A stretch of DNA of 64,000 nucleotides from Lachnospiraceae bacterium (GCA_021199495.1 JAJQHY010000036.1:1-64000), one strand, 5' to 3'; numbered from the stretch's first letter, positions 14,362-23,684 are shown. Numbers and translations are program-made. Notes: generated from the letters alone by a model not told the origin.

Positions 14362-16998
14362 TTATACTTCTTCTTTTTTTCTTTTCAGTGTAAATGCGTA
14401 CACTACGCCGGCCGCCAGCAGGAGGCTCATACCCACAGCCTTGAAAGGCGTGGTGCCCATGCCACCGGTGCTCGGGATCGGAGCGTTAGCGAATTCAGTA
14501 TATGCCAGATTAGTCTCGTCATCTGCATTCACCGGAATAACAATTTCCAGCACCGTGTCAGCCTTCACGTATCCATTCGGAGCCTTGGTCTCTACCAGGT
14601 AATAAGTACCTGCAGCCAGACCTTCATAACTCACATGACCATCATCACCAGATTTTAATGTGTCATCCACGACTTCATACAGCTCTGTATCAGTAAGTTC
14701 ACTCTTAGTAGGTATCGTAGTATCGTTTTCAGGAGCTGTCGTTTCTTCATCATCGTCTGCAATGCTCATTGCACCAGAATCTTCTTCAGTATCGCTCTCA
14801 GTAGCAAGCAATCTATAGAGTGTAAATTCCGCACCCTTCAACCCTGCATAAATTATGTTGCCTTCTTCATCCTCAGAATAATCACTCTGGTCATACTTAA
14901 AGATGTCAACGCCATATACTTCAACATCTACTATGTCTTTTTCAGAATTCTTATCCAGATAAGAAACCCAGGCGGTATTTGTATAAGTACCAGCACCAGC
15001 ATCTTCAGACAATGTAGCGGTGTATGCCACAATGACAGATGTTAATCCAAAATTCGTTTCGTTAATGATCCCATCTGTATAGAGCTTCAGAAGGTCAAGC
15101 GACACTTCAAAATCACAACCACAAGTACCGTTACCGGAAGTTACTACATCATAATATTCACTGTCTAACTCTTTTTCACCTATATAGACCTTAATCGTGT
15201 CAGAATTTAATGTTATTGCATCAGGCATATCATCATGGAATGTCAGAATATAGGAAGCATAATTTTTAACTTCATTACCATCTTTATCCTCAATGATTGT
15301 ATAATTTACCTCACCTACGGCAGTGGATGTCTCCTCGTCATATGTATAACTGATATAATTGACCAAGGTAGACGGGATAGTGGAAGCCAGCTCATAATAA
15401 ATAGAATCACCTGCATTCGCGCTGGGATTATCAACAGTATCTCCATCTTCTGTTACAACAGATTTATTTATTCCCGGCTCTGAATTTTTTTCACCATTGT
15501 AACCATGTGCAGCTTTATATGCGACTACAGTTCCAATGTAAGTTCCAGAATCTTTCAGCTCCGTATAAATATATCCTTCACATTCACAGTTAGCACTCCA
15601 GCGCTGAGTAGTATCAAGCGAACTGCCATCTGCATATTCTAATGTAACAGTTTCGTATCCATCCTCATACCAGCCATCAATGACATCATCACAGTCATCA
15701 AGTACCCACGCTGCATTTGAATTGACATCGCCGAAGGTGATCGACTTCACGCCGTTGCTGTAGATATCATCACCAGCTTCATCCGCGTGGTTATTATAGA
15801 TAATTACGTCATCGCACAAAACCATGGTACCTATATTGTAGACACCACCGCCATACTTTGCGCCGTGACCATTGGCATCCACCGCACCGGTGCCATTGTT
15901 TGTAATAACAGCGTCAGTGTTAATTGTGAGGTTGCAGACACTCTGATTGGTGTAAATACCACTGCCCGCATTGTCCTTGATTGTTACCTTAGCGCCTGCT
16001 TCAATGGTACTTGTATAGGAACCGTTGCCTTGGAAGAAGATACCTGCGTTTGTTGTATAGCCATCACTCTTCGCGCCATTCCGCTCCACATCCAGCGTAC
16101 TGGTGCCATCTACATTCAGGATACGAACCCAAACACCACTCCAACCATTATCATGGGCAGTCAGAGTAGAGTTATCGCTCATGTCAATTCTGTAGGCAGA
16201 AATGCCCCAGTTACGGTTGTTGGCAAATTCAACGTAAGATTTATTCGTAATGGTATAATAGGTTCCATTGGAGCCATTGCCTGTACTGTTTGTCACTTTG
16301 ACAATTGAATTGTCAATTTTCATATCGAAAGTACCGGCCAAACCGCTGCGGTTACCATCGCAAATAAAGGTGGAATTAACAATGTTCAGATCATATGTCG
16401 CCCTGTCGCCATCCGTTCCGTTCCACTCAAGAGCATCCTGTGGGTAGTTCTGAATTGTAACAGTTGAATTCGTAATATTCAGTGTATTGCTGCCATAGAA
16501 ATAAATACCATGTGTATAAATGGCATTTGTTCCGCCGGAAGGAGCATTTGTTCCATCTAGCGTCATTGTGACATTATTCAAATTCATAACACCACCAGTA
16601 TCAAAAAAGATGGTGCCCCAGCTGACATTCGGCGCCTGAAGATCGTTCATCACGATTGTGCAATCCTCGATAGTCAGCGTATGCGAACTGGTCTGGATAC
16701 CGGCATCCGTGAATGTGATCGTGGGGTTTACCCCATCTGCGCCCTTGATTGTCAGGTCGATATCAATGCCGCCATAATTTGAATTTCTAAGATTGATCTT
16801 GGATACTGTTGTACTTTTCAGAACAACTATCGTATCTCCGCCTGACGCCGCTGCAATAGCTTCATCCAATGTGGCATAGGTCATATCACCAATTTGTGCC
16901 ACTGCCCCCTCAGCTTCAGTTGCGGATACCTTTGTATTCGGCAACAGTGCGAGGCCCATCATGACAGTCAGCAGAATTGAAAATATCCACTTTTTCAT
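14362..16998 (-). CDS. Sortase-anchored beta-helix surface protein 3
   Basis: 878 residues. The signal peptide MKKWIFSILLTVMM is identical to that of surface protein 2, a sign of recent duplication. Next come TYATLDEAIAAASGGDT (start of a pectate-lyase-like beta-helix, about 35-430), a D2-like isopeptide domain (about 480-690; NYISYTYDEE, HDDMPDAITL), a SpaA/Cna_B domain (about 690-830; IFKYDQSDY, YYLVETKAPNGY) with an acidic insert, IPSTGGMGT, a membrane span and a KRKKEEV tail. The ATG follows AAGGAG by 6 bases. The protein is predicted to be covalently attached to peptidoglycan or built into a fibre by the downstream sortase. Ligand specificity presumably lies in the helix. Confidence 0.83.
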   Translation of the reverse strand: MKKWIFSILLTVMMGLALLPNTKVSATEAEGAVAQIGDMTYATLDEAIAAASGGDTIVVLKSTTVSKINLRNSNYGGIDIDLTIKGADGVNPTITFTDAGIQTSSHTLTIEDCTIVMNDLQAPNVSWGTIFFDTGGVMNLNNVTMTLDGTNAPSGGTNAIYTHGIYFYGSNTLNITNSTVTIQNYPQDALEWNGTDGDRATYDLNIVNSTFICDGNRSGLAGTFDMKIDNSIVKVTNSTGNGSNGTYYTITNKSYVEFANNRNWGISAYRIDMSDNSTLTAHDNGWSGVWVRILNVDGTSTLDVERNGAKSDGYTTNAGIFFQGNGSYTSTIEAGAKVTIKDNAGSGIYTNQSVCNLTINTDAVITNNGTGAVDANGHGAKYGGGVYNIGTMVLCDDVIIYNNHADEAGDDIYSNGVKSITFGDVNSNAAWVLDDCDDVIDGWYEDGYETVTLEYADGSSLDTTQRWSANCECEGYIYTELKDSGTYIGTVVAYKAAHGYNGEKNSEPGINKSVVTEDGDTVDNPSANAGDSIYYELASTIPSTLVNYISYTYDEETSTAVGEVNYTIIEDKDGNEVKNYASYILTFHDDMPDAITLNSDTIKVYIGEKELDSEYYDVVTSGNGTCGCDFEVSLDLLKLYTDGIINETNFGLTSVIVAYTATLSEDAGAGTYTNTAWVSYLDKNSEKDIVDVEVYGVDIFKYDQSDYSEDEEGNIIYAGLKGAEFTLYRLLATESDTEEDSGAMSIADDDEETTAPENDTTIPTKSELTDTELYEVVDDTLKSGDDGHVSYEGLAAGTYYLVETKAPNGYVKADTVLEIVIPVNADDETNLAYTEFANAPIPSTGGMGTTPFKAVGMSLLLAAGVVYAFTLKRKKEEV

Positions 16999-17030
16999 GA
17001 TTTACTCCTTTTTTCTTTTTATTTCATGCC

Positions 17031-17067
17031 GGGGAAGCCCGCCTCGCATACGCCTGCGGCCTTCCCC
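17031..17067 (-). repeat. Intergenic hairpin element B of the surface array
   Basis: GGGGAAG (17031-17037) pairs with CTTCCCC (17061-17067), and a partial inner stem follows. The flanks TTTCATGCC on the left and GATGATTCA on the right match the elements after surface protein 1 and before the array. It sits between surface proteins 2 and 3. Confidence 0.65.
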
Positions 17068-17090
17068 AACGATGATTCATTGATTGAAAC

Positions 17091-19766
17091 TTAGTCTTCT
17101 TTTCTTCTCAGTGTGAAGACATACACTGCGCCAGCTGCCAGCAGAAGGCTCATGCCAACGATACGGAAGATCGTGGTGCCCATGCCACCGGTGCTCGGGA
17201 TCGGAGCGTTAGCAAAATCAGCATGTGCATAAAACGTTGCCGCATCTACATCATCTTTAATCAGGATTTCCAGAACTGTGTCAGCTTTTACATAGCCTGA
17301 AGGAGCTTCGAGCTCTACCAGATAGTAGATGCCTTCCGCCAAGCCTTCGAAATATACATAACCGTCATCTCTGGAGACCAACGTTTCAACAAGAACATAA
17401 CCACCATCTTCGGATGTCAGATCATCGATTGTTACATCTTCTGCCACTGCAGACAAGAGTATAATCGTTTCGTTTGAGTTGTCATTACTATTTTCACCAG
17501 ACGGATCATCACTGTCATCAGACGGATCAGTCTCACTGCTACCATCTACCGAAACAACAGTTGCTTTCTGATACAGTGCGAATGTCGCACCCGGAAGACC
17601 TGCATAAGTTACATTGCCTTCACCATCCGTCTCGGAATCGGTCTGATCATACTTAAAGATTTCAACACCGTAAGTGTCTACTTCAACCTGATCTTGTTCA
17701 GACGTTCCATCCGGAGAAACCACCCATGCGGTATTGGTATATGCTCCGGCTGTGGCACCTTCAGTCAGGGTTGCCTCATAGGTTACATAAACAGGAGCCC
17801 AGCTGAAATCAGCTTCAGTGATAATTCCCTTAGCATACAAAGTCAAAAGATCAATCGACACCTCAAAGGTGCAGCTATCTCCAGGGTTTTTAATAATATC
17901 TGCATATTCCGTAACATACACAAGTTCTGTTTCGCCGGTTGTTGAGTATAAACCGGTTTCGTCATCCAGCTCTACAACCCATCTCAGCACACTGACCTGG
18001 ATTGAATTTTCAACAAGGGTAAGACCGCTGTTCATCACATCATGGAAAGTCAAAGTATAGGTTACGGGCTCTCCATCTTCGCCTTTAACCACACTGCCAA
18101 CCGGGATTACCCAGTTTTCATCGCTCCCCTCTGCAGCCGCATAAGAAATGCTGTCCTTAATTGTGTCAGAACCCGGCACGATAGATTCCAGTTTGAATTC
18201 TACTGTGTCGCCTGCTTTAACGGAAACCTGGTCAACTCCGCCGTCTTCAGTGACGATAGTCTTATCAAGACCAGGAATAGTAACTTTGCCCTCAGCCTCT
18301 ACAGGATCTGTGCCATGTGCAGCTTTCAGCGCCAGAACTCCTGTTGCGGTTACAGAATCAGTTACTTCATAGAGGCTTATGTAATTATCATCCTCATTCT
18401 TGGCATCCGCTTCCCAACGGGCACTCGACACGCCTCCTGTATAACCGTCATTATACCAGCCGTCAATGAAATGTTTGCAATGTGTTTCATGCGTTTCATC
18501 GCTGTCCAAATAAGTGGCATTCAGATACCAAGCTTCGTCAGTCTTACAGAACGTGATGCTGGATGTATCGCCCTCTAAGTAAATATCATCACCGGCCAAA
18601 GCCGCATGGTTATTGTAAATCTGAGTTGTTCTGGACAGTGTTGCTGTCGCGCCGCTTCTTACCACAATACCACCGCCGCTCTTTGCCAGATCTTTATCAG
18701 TAGAGCAGTTCTTCTGCATAGCCTCATTGCCAGTAACTACGACATCGGCGCCTTCGGCAATTGTCAGAGATGTACTTGCATCCAGGAAAATACCAGTTAC
18801 ATAGTTGTCAGTGATGCTAAATGTGCAGTCTGCATCTATAGTACAGCTTGCATTACTGGTCATCGCTCTCATTCCAGCATTCCAATAGCTTGTTCCCTTT
18901 GTTCCCGTGATGGTCACATCGGAATTTTTAAATGTCGCTGTGTTATTGAAAATAATACCGGTCAGACCGTTATTATTTGCAGTAATCGTCGAATCGGTTA
19001 CTGTCAGAATCCCAGTGGATAAGCCATGAGACACGTTATCACTAAAATCTACAGTGGAATTCGTGATAATAAAGTTTGAACCATTGGACCCATTACCTGA
19101 ACTATTAATAACCTGAACATCAGAATCCTCAATTGTTACATAGAACGTACCAGTGAAGCCGGAACGGTTATTATCTGAAATGAAAGTGGAATTTTTGAAA
19201 TTAATGTTATATCCGCCATTTCCGCCATCCCATTCCAGCGCATCCTGCTTGTAGCCCTTAATGTACAAAGTTGAGTAATTCAGATTCAGCTTATTATCAT
19301 TGCAGAAATAAATACAATGGGCATTGTTGGACTCTGTACAAACAATGCTCATATCAACATTGTTCAATGTCAATGTCACACCATCGCTTGCACAAATTGC
19401 CATCCAGTTCCACTCACCGGTATAGGGTGTGGAAGTGATGTTATTCATTTCTACAGTACAGTCTTCAAAGACCAGGTCTACATTCGCCCACAATGCAATA
19501 CCATATGTATTGAAAGTAATCGTGGGATTGACCCCATCCGCGCCTTTAATGGTCAGATCCTTACTCAGGTTCAGACCGCTTGTTTCACAACTCTGTAAGA
19601 CAATGATAGTGTCGCCGTCTGCCGCCGCTGTGACTGCTTCATCCAACGTGGCATAGGTTGTATCACCAATTTGTGCCACACTCGCCGCTGCGGATACAAC
19701 AGTATTCGGCAGCAATGCGAGGCACATCATGACTGTCAGCAGAATTGAGAAAATCCACTTCTTCAT
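17091..19766 (-). CDS. Sortase-anchored beta-helix surface protein 2
   Basis: 891 residues: signal MKKWIFSILLTVMM..., then TYATLDEAVTAAADGDT opening a beta-helix (about 33-420), a D2-like isopeptide domain (about 470-690; HDVMNSGLTL), a SpaA/Cna_B domain (about 690-850; IFKYDQTDS, YYLVELEAPSGY) with a Ser/Asp/Asn-rich insert, IPSTGGMGT, a membrane span and a RRKED tail. The SpaA lysine (FKYD) and glutamate (VELEAP) needed for an internal isopeptide bond are present. GAGGGG lies 7 bases before the ATG. It is closest to surface protein 3, and the two probably arose by tandem duplication of a whole unit including the intergenic hairpin. Confidence 0.83.
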   Translation of the reverse strand: MKKWIFSILLTVMMCLALLPNTVVSAAASVAQIGDTTYATLDEAVTAAADGDTIIVLQSCETSGLNLSKDLTIKGADGVNPTITFNTYGIALWANVDLVFEDCTVEMNNITSTPYTGEWNWMAICASDGVTLTLNNVDMSIVCTESNNAHCIYFCNDNKLNLNYSTLYIKGYKQDALEWDGGNGGYNINFKNSTFISDNNRSGFTGTFYVTIEDSDVQVINSSGNGSNGSNFIITNSTVDFSDNVSHGLSTGILTVTDSTITANNNGLTGIIFNNTATFKNSDVTITGTKGTSYWNAGMRAMTSNASCTIDADCTFSITDNYVTGIFLDASTSLTIAEGADVVVTGNEAMQKNCSTDKDLAKSGGGIVVRSGATATLSRTTQIYNNHAALAGDDIYLEGDTSSITFCKTDEAWYLNATYLDSDETHETHCKHFIDGWYNDGYTGGVSSARWEADAKNEDDNYISLYEVTDSVTATGVLALKAAHGTDPVEAEGKVTIPGLDKTIVTEDGGVDQVSVKAGDTVEFKLESIVPGSDTIKDSISYAAAEGSDENWVIPVGSVVKGEDGEPVTYTLTFHDVMNSGLTLVENSIQVSVLRWVVELDDETGLYSTTGETELVYVTEYADIIKNPGDSCTFEVSIDLLTLYAKGIITEADFSWAPVYVTYEATLTEGATAGAYTNTAWVVSPDGTSEQDQVEVDTYGVEIFKYDQTDSETDGEGNVTYAGLPGATFALYQKATVVSVDGSSETDPSDDSDDPSGENSNDNSNETIILLSAVAEDVTIDDLTSEDGGYVLVETLVSRDDGYVYFEGLAEGIYYLVELEAPSGYVKADTVLEILIKDDVDAATFYAHADFANAPIPSTGGMGTTIFRIVGMSLLLAAGAVYVFTLRRKED

Positions 19767-19806
19767 GTTTTCGTCCCCTCGTCTTTATTATTTTTTATTT
19801 CACGCC

Positions 19807-19843
19807 GGGGAAGTCCACATAACTTCTACTTGTGGTCTTCCCC
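19807..19843 (-). repeat. Intergenic hairpin element C of the surface array
   Basis: The cleanest copy: GGGGAAGtCCACA (19807-19819) pairs with TGTGGtCTTCCCC (19831-19843), broken by one T-T mismatch. Flanks TTTCACGCC and CAATGATTCA match the other copies. No U tract follows. Confidence 0.75.
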
Positions 19844-19865
19844 AGCAATGATTCACATTAAGGAA

Positions 19866-22283
19866 TTAGTCTTCCTTTCTCCTTCTCAGTGTAATGACAT
19901 ACACTGCGCCAGCTGCTAACAGTAAGCTTAAACCAACAATTCTAAAGATTGTTGTGCCCATGCCACCAGTACTCGGGACAGGAGCGTTTGCAAACGACAC
20001 ATCTGCAATGTTTGTTCCTTCACTAACATCTGTCGGAATTTCGATTGTCAAAATCGTGTCTGCTTTTACATACCCGTTAGGTGCCTTGGTCTCTACCACA
20101 AAGTAGGTGCCTACATCCAGCCCTTCAAGTGTTGCGTATCCGTCATCGCCAGATGTCAAAGTATCAACTACAAGGTAATAATTTCCCTCACTGTCAGTCA
20201 GTGCACCTTCCGTATCCTCAGATACCTGAATTCGCAGCTCAAAGGTTGCGTCTGGCAGACCAGCGTAGGTGGTATTGCCTTCATCATCCGTGGTGGAGTC
20301 AGACTGATCATACTTAAAAATGCTAATGCCGTAAGTGTCTACTTCCACCGTATCTTCATTAGATTTTCCATCCGGATACTTTACCCACGCAGCGTTGTAA
20401 TAGGCACCAGCAGAAGCATTTTCATCTAATTTTGCAGAATACTCTACCGTAATAGAAGTTTTACCAAAGTCGCTCTCATCAATCACTTCATCGGTGTAAA
20501 GTACAAGCAGTTCAATGGAGACTTCAAATGTGCAGTCATCATTCAGATCAGAAGTTGTAATCGTATAATACTTTTCATCGATTGCTTCTCCGTCAATCTT
20601 GATCACGATAGAGTCAGCATCCAATGACAGCTCCTCATCCATTACATCGTGGAATGTCAGCGTGTAGGATGCCTCATTCTCAACAGTGCCAACCGTGGAA
20701 ATATTGCCATCGTTGTCTACTACAGCAGAATACTCGATATAATCAACCAGTACGTCCGGAATAGTAGATTTTAATTCAAAATCTACTACATCGCCCGCAG
20801 CCACATCATCTTGGTCTACTCCCAAACCATTCTGGATGATAGATTTATCCATATCTGGTTCAGAAATCTTAGCATAAAGCAAATGAAGTGCATTATAATT
20901 ATATCCGATAGCAACGCCACCATCGAGCAAATTACCATCCCCATCTCTTCCGCCGCCGGTCCAGGTGAGTGTTGCACAAGAGGGGTCTTCTGATGCCGCC
21001 ACAGCAGCGTCAATTGCATTCTGCTGCGTATAAGTCAGGGACGAATCCATTGAACCTGGTTCATCATAATCAGATACCCAAAGTGCCGTATAAACACCAG
21101 CAGGCAGGATAGTATATACTGTTGTTTCAGAAGGCAGATAATAATATGTGCCGCTGCCCAATTCCTCATCCGTCCAGCTGTAGTCAACAGTTTCCTGATA
21201 AATATAACCATGGTCATACGTATTCTGGGTCAGGAACTGCTCCATATCGGTTTCGCAGTTCTGCAGCCCAAAGCTTGCATAGGTCAGCGTGTTTCCGCTA
21301 AAGTCCGCGATCGTGGTATAGGCCATGCAGGACGCCAGCGTATACTGTGCAGAACCAATCAGTGTATTGTTTGTAACTGTCAGGTTGGTCGCTCCGCCGT
21401 CCGCCGTATGGAAGAGGAAGAGGCAGCCCTCTACAGTATTACCGGTGAAGACTTCGTTCGTCACGGTTCCACCGCTCTGGCCAAATGCCGTCACCAGTGT
21501 GTAGCCTGTGAATGAGTTATTTTTAATGGTCAGACCGGTCACACCGGATCCAACACCGATTGCATTGTCCTGCGTATAATATGTAAATGCCCAGGTGTGG
21601 TTGCCGATGAAGCTGGTGTTTTGAATCGTGCAGTTATCACCGCTGATGGTGATGGTTCCCTTCAAATTAGAATAAGAACCGTAGCCATAAGCATTGCCGT
21701 AGGTGCCGCCGCTCACGACCACATCTCCAGTCCAGGACTGTGCGGGATCACCGACGATGCTGCCGGTTCCATTGCCGTCAAATGTGACGTTACTTAAGCT
21801 GGCGTACTGCCATCCGCTGGTAGAGGACTTAAACTGCACAGACGTCGTGATGTACTCACAGTGTGCTTCCGTGAAAGAAATCACAGCTGAAGAATAATCC
21901 CAGGTGTAGTCCACGTCAGACCAGTTATAGCCCCTGCCGTTCGGGTTATACCAGGTCGTTGTCGCTGAATAGGAAGTCGTCGTCTGGTAATTATCCCCAT
22001 GGTTCATGTACGAAAACAGCTTTTTTACAGCGTCCATAATGTTGGCATACTGATACGTCTCCGTTTCGCCTGCTGTCGTGACGACAGTCAGCGTGACATC
22101 GCCGGTCTCGTCCTCAGCCGGGTTAGTCAGAGTACTCCAGAGATAAGTCTCATCGGTAAGCTCATTGTCTGCCGCAGAAGCGCTGATTCCGTTTACTGTC
22201 AGAAGCAGTACCCCGCCTAGAAGAACTGCCAGCATGCTTTTCAGAATGGCATTCTTCAGTTTTGAGGAAATTTGCTTTTTCAT
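19866..22283 (-). CDS. Sortase-anchored beta-helix surface protein 1 (first of the array)
   Basis: 805 residues: a long basic signal peptide (to about 37), a beta-helix rich in aromatic and Gly/Thr residues (about 45-440; VTNNTLIGS, LTIKNNSFTGY), a D2-like isopeptide domain (about 470-640; HDVMDEELSL), a SpaA/Cna_B domain (about 645-765; IFKYDQSDS, YFVVETKAPNGY), VPSTGGMGT, a membrane span and RRRKED. Its signal peptide differs from the other paralogues and its helix is the most divergent. GGAGAGGG lies just before the ATG. I see no promoter in the 114 bases upstream, so transcription may come from the AP2-domain gene. Confidence 0.82.
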   Translation of the reverse strand: MKKQISSKLKNAILKSMLAVLLGGVLLLTVNGISASAADNELTDETYLWSTLTNPAEDETGDVTLTVVTTAGETETYQYANIMDAVKKLFSYMNHGDNYQTTTSYSATTTWYNPNGRGYNWSDVDYTWDYSSAVISFTEAHCEYITTSVQFKSSTSGWQYASLSNVTFDGNGTGSIVGDPAQSWTGDVVVSGGTYGNAYGYGSYSNLKGTITISGDNCTIQNTSFIGNHTWAFTYYTQDNAIGVGSGVTGLTIKNNSFTGYTLVTAFGQSGGTVTNEVFTGNTVEGCLFLFHTADGGATNLTVTNNTLIGSAQYTLASCMAYTTIADFSGNTLTYASFGLQNCETDMEQFLTQNTYDHGYIYQETVDYSWTDEELGSGTYYYLPSETTVYTILPAGVYTALWVSDYDEPGSMDSSLTYTQQNAIDAAVAASEDPSCATLTWTGGGRDGDGNLLDGGVAIGYNYNALHLLYAKISEPDMDKSIIQNGLGVDQDDVAAGDVVDFELKSTIPDVLVDYIEYSAVVDNDGNISTVGTVENEASYTLTFHDVMDEELSLDADSIVIKIDGEAIDEKYYTITTSDLNDDCTFEVSIELLVLYTDEVIDESDFGKTSITVEYSAKLDENASAGAYYNAAWVKYPDGKSNEDTVEVDTYGISIFKYDQSDSTTDDEGNTTYAGLPDATFELRIQVSEDTEGALTDSEGNYYLVVDTLTSGDDGYATLEGLDVGTYFVVETKAPNGYVKADTILTIEIPTDVSEGTNIADVSFANAPVPSTGGMGTTIFRIVGLSLLLAAGAVYVITLRRRKED

Positions 22284-22310
22284 CTTTCCCTCTCCTTCTC
22301 TTTATTATCA

Positions 22311-22340
22311 TGCACTGGTGTCTCCCCGGCGATGATTCAA
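22311..22340 (-). repeat. Half copy of the surface-array intergenic element
   Basis: The right half of elements B and C, CTCCCCGGCGATGATTCA, occurs before surface protein 1, but the left hairpin arm is missing. It marks the upstream border of the duplicated units. Confidence 0.5.
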
Positions 22341-22397
22341 ACATTAATACCCCATTCAGCCCATTCCCACAGGCCGAATGAAACCGCTCCGCAGTCC

Positions 22398-23273
22398 CTA
22401 CACAGGATCGCTCATACTTCCGGCAGCCGTACTCTCCTCTGCCGCGTGTTCCCTGTAGTAATTCTCCAGAAACTCCGCATACATTTCCTCGGCCTTCTCG
22501 CGGGCCTTCACCGCGTCCTGCTTTTTTTCGTAGGAGCCGAGATAATAGGTCTTGCCTTTGAAGACGATCTGGGAAGCCCAGCGGCCGGTTTTTCTCTGCG
22601 GATAGACGCCGGTGCGTCCGCTGGTGTTCGTGCTGTAGCGTTTTTCGGTATTGCGCTCCAGCATTTTTACGGAAGTGCCGTCCACCAGCTTTAAGCTGTC
22701 CCGGGCAGCTTCGGCGCGCATACAGCCGCAGCTCTTCGTCTTCCCGCTCTGTAAGAGTGACTGCCCCACGACGGTTTCCCTGCCGCAGTCGCACAGGCAT
22801 GTCCACTGGTGCATGCCGTTTTCTTTTCCGGCGTAGCCTGTCACCACAAGCTTTCCGAAACGCTGCCCGACAAAGGCCTTGCGCGCCGGTTTTGACAGAC
22901 AGCCGCAGCTTTTGCGGTACCCGGCCTGCAGCTGATGCAAAGGCGCGTCGACCTCTCCGCCGCAGTCGCAGACGCAGTGCCAGTAATAGGAGCCGTAGCT
23001 GTCCTTTTTACCCGTGCAGTACTGCGCAGTCAGCAGGCCGAACTTCTGTCCGGTCGCGTCGCGCTGTCCGGGATGAATTTTCGTGATACAGCCGCAGTCT
23101 GTCACCGTTCCCCGCTCGAGCTTGCGCTTGTTTACTTTGGTCGTGTTTCCGCAGTCACAAAGGCAGTTCCAGACAATATATCCATTTTTGCGCTCTCCCG
23201 AGTCGTTCATCACCGTCAGATGTCCGATCCGATCACCCGGTTCTATCTTTTTCGACACCGTTTTTGCTGCCAA
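22398..23273 (-). CDS. Protein with three CDCG repeats and a C-terminal AP2 DNA-binding domain
   Basis: 291 residues from a TTG start with a weak AAAGGCGG site. Three tandem repeats (about residues 12-60, 68-117 and 125-180) each carry a C-x-CDCG pair followed some 20 residues later by SCGC or DCGC: four to five cysteines each, so probably zinc-ribbon-like modules. An AP2-type domain follows (about 205-255; SGRTGVYPQRKTGRWASQ, YYLGSYEKKQDA). AP2 proteins of this kind are common in phages and mobile elements and bind DNA. It lies 114 bases before the surface array on the same strand with no terminator seen between, so it could be the first gene of that operon and its regulator. Confidence 0.7.
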   Translation of the reverse strand: MAAKTVSKKIEPGDRIGHLTVMNDSGERKNGYIVWNCLCDCGNTTKVNKRKLERGTVTDCGCITKIHPGQRDATGQKFGLLTAQYCTGKKDSYGSYYWHCVCDCGGEVDAPLHQLQAGYRKSCGCLSKPARKAFVGQRFGKLVVTGYAGKENGMHQWTCLCDCGRETVVGQSLLQSGKTKSCGCMRAEAARDSLKLVDGTSVKMLERNTEKRYSTNTSGRTGVYPQRKTGRWASQIVFKGKTYYLGSYEKKQDAVKAREKAEEMYAEFLENYYREHAAEESTAAGSMSDPV

Positions 23274-23308
23274 TTCCGCACCGCCTTTGTCTTTTTTTTA
23301 CATTTTCT

Positions 23309-23483
23309 GACCACTGAAAATATTCTGTAAGGAAGCTCCTTATAGAACATATCCCTGCGGTTATTCAAAAAGCACGTATTTATAAGGTTTTTGCAAAAAT
23401 ATGGCCGCTGGCCGGCTGCCATCTGACCACTTTTATGACCACTGCTCAGACCACCAGCGCCATCAGGTTCGACCTCCGACCAC
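23309..23483 (-). repeat. Cluster of five GTGGTC motifs before the AP2-domain gene
   Basis: Minus-strand GTGGTC occurs at 23309-23314, 23425-23430, 23437-23442, 23449-23454 and 23478-23483. The middle three are spaced exactly 12 bases apart. A sixth copy lies at 23761-23766 inside the predicted small RNA. They flank the AP2 gene promoter and are candidate binding sites for its product. Confidence 0.55.
23339..23368 (-). promoter_or_regulatory. Promoter of the AP2-domain gene, with a palindrome at the start site
   Basis: TTGAAT (23363-23368), an 18-base spacer and TATAAG (23339-23344) on the minus strand. The palindrome TAAGGAGCTTCCTTA (about 23328-23342) covers the -10 edge and start site, where a repressor could bind. 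Confidence 0.5.
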
Positions 23484-23540
23484 GGATATTTTCGGCTGCT
23501 GGATAAGCCTGTTTTCCTTTATTTCAAAGGAATGCACGAC

Positions 23541-23585
23541 AAAAAAGCCCCGGCTTTTACATTTTTGAAATGTAATGCCGAGGCT
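23541..23585 (-). terminator. Strong intrinsic terminator downstream of hipBA
   Basis: On the minus strand a 9-bp GC stem (AGCCTCGGC/GCCGGGGCT), an A-A mismatch and a 7-bp AT stem close a short loop. T6 follows (complement at 23541-23546). It is the first terminator after hipA and isolates that operon from the AP2 gene. Confidence 0.8.
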
Positions 23586-23684
23586 GCCGGAAGCGGTAAA
23601 AGGCTGCTCACCGGTCTTTTTATTTTGCGGTTTTAAATGGGGTAAAAGATTGGTAAAGAGTCGAAATTTTTTGTAAAAACTGTA

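Noticed and set aside
14305..19843. Intergenic hairpins as rho-independent terminators
   Set aside because: No copy is followed by a U tract on either strand, so they would not end the operon.
22398..23273. Integrase or homing endonuclease
   Set aside because: AP2 domains can accompany these enzymes, but no HNH, GIY-YIG or tyrosine recombinase motif is present.
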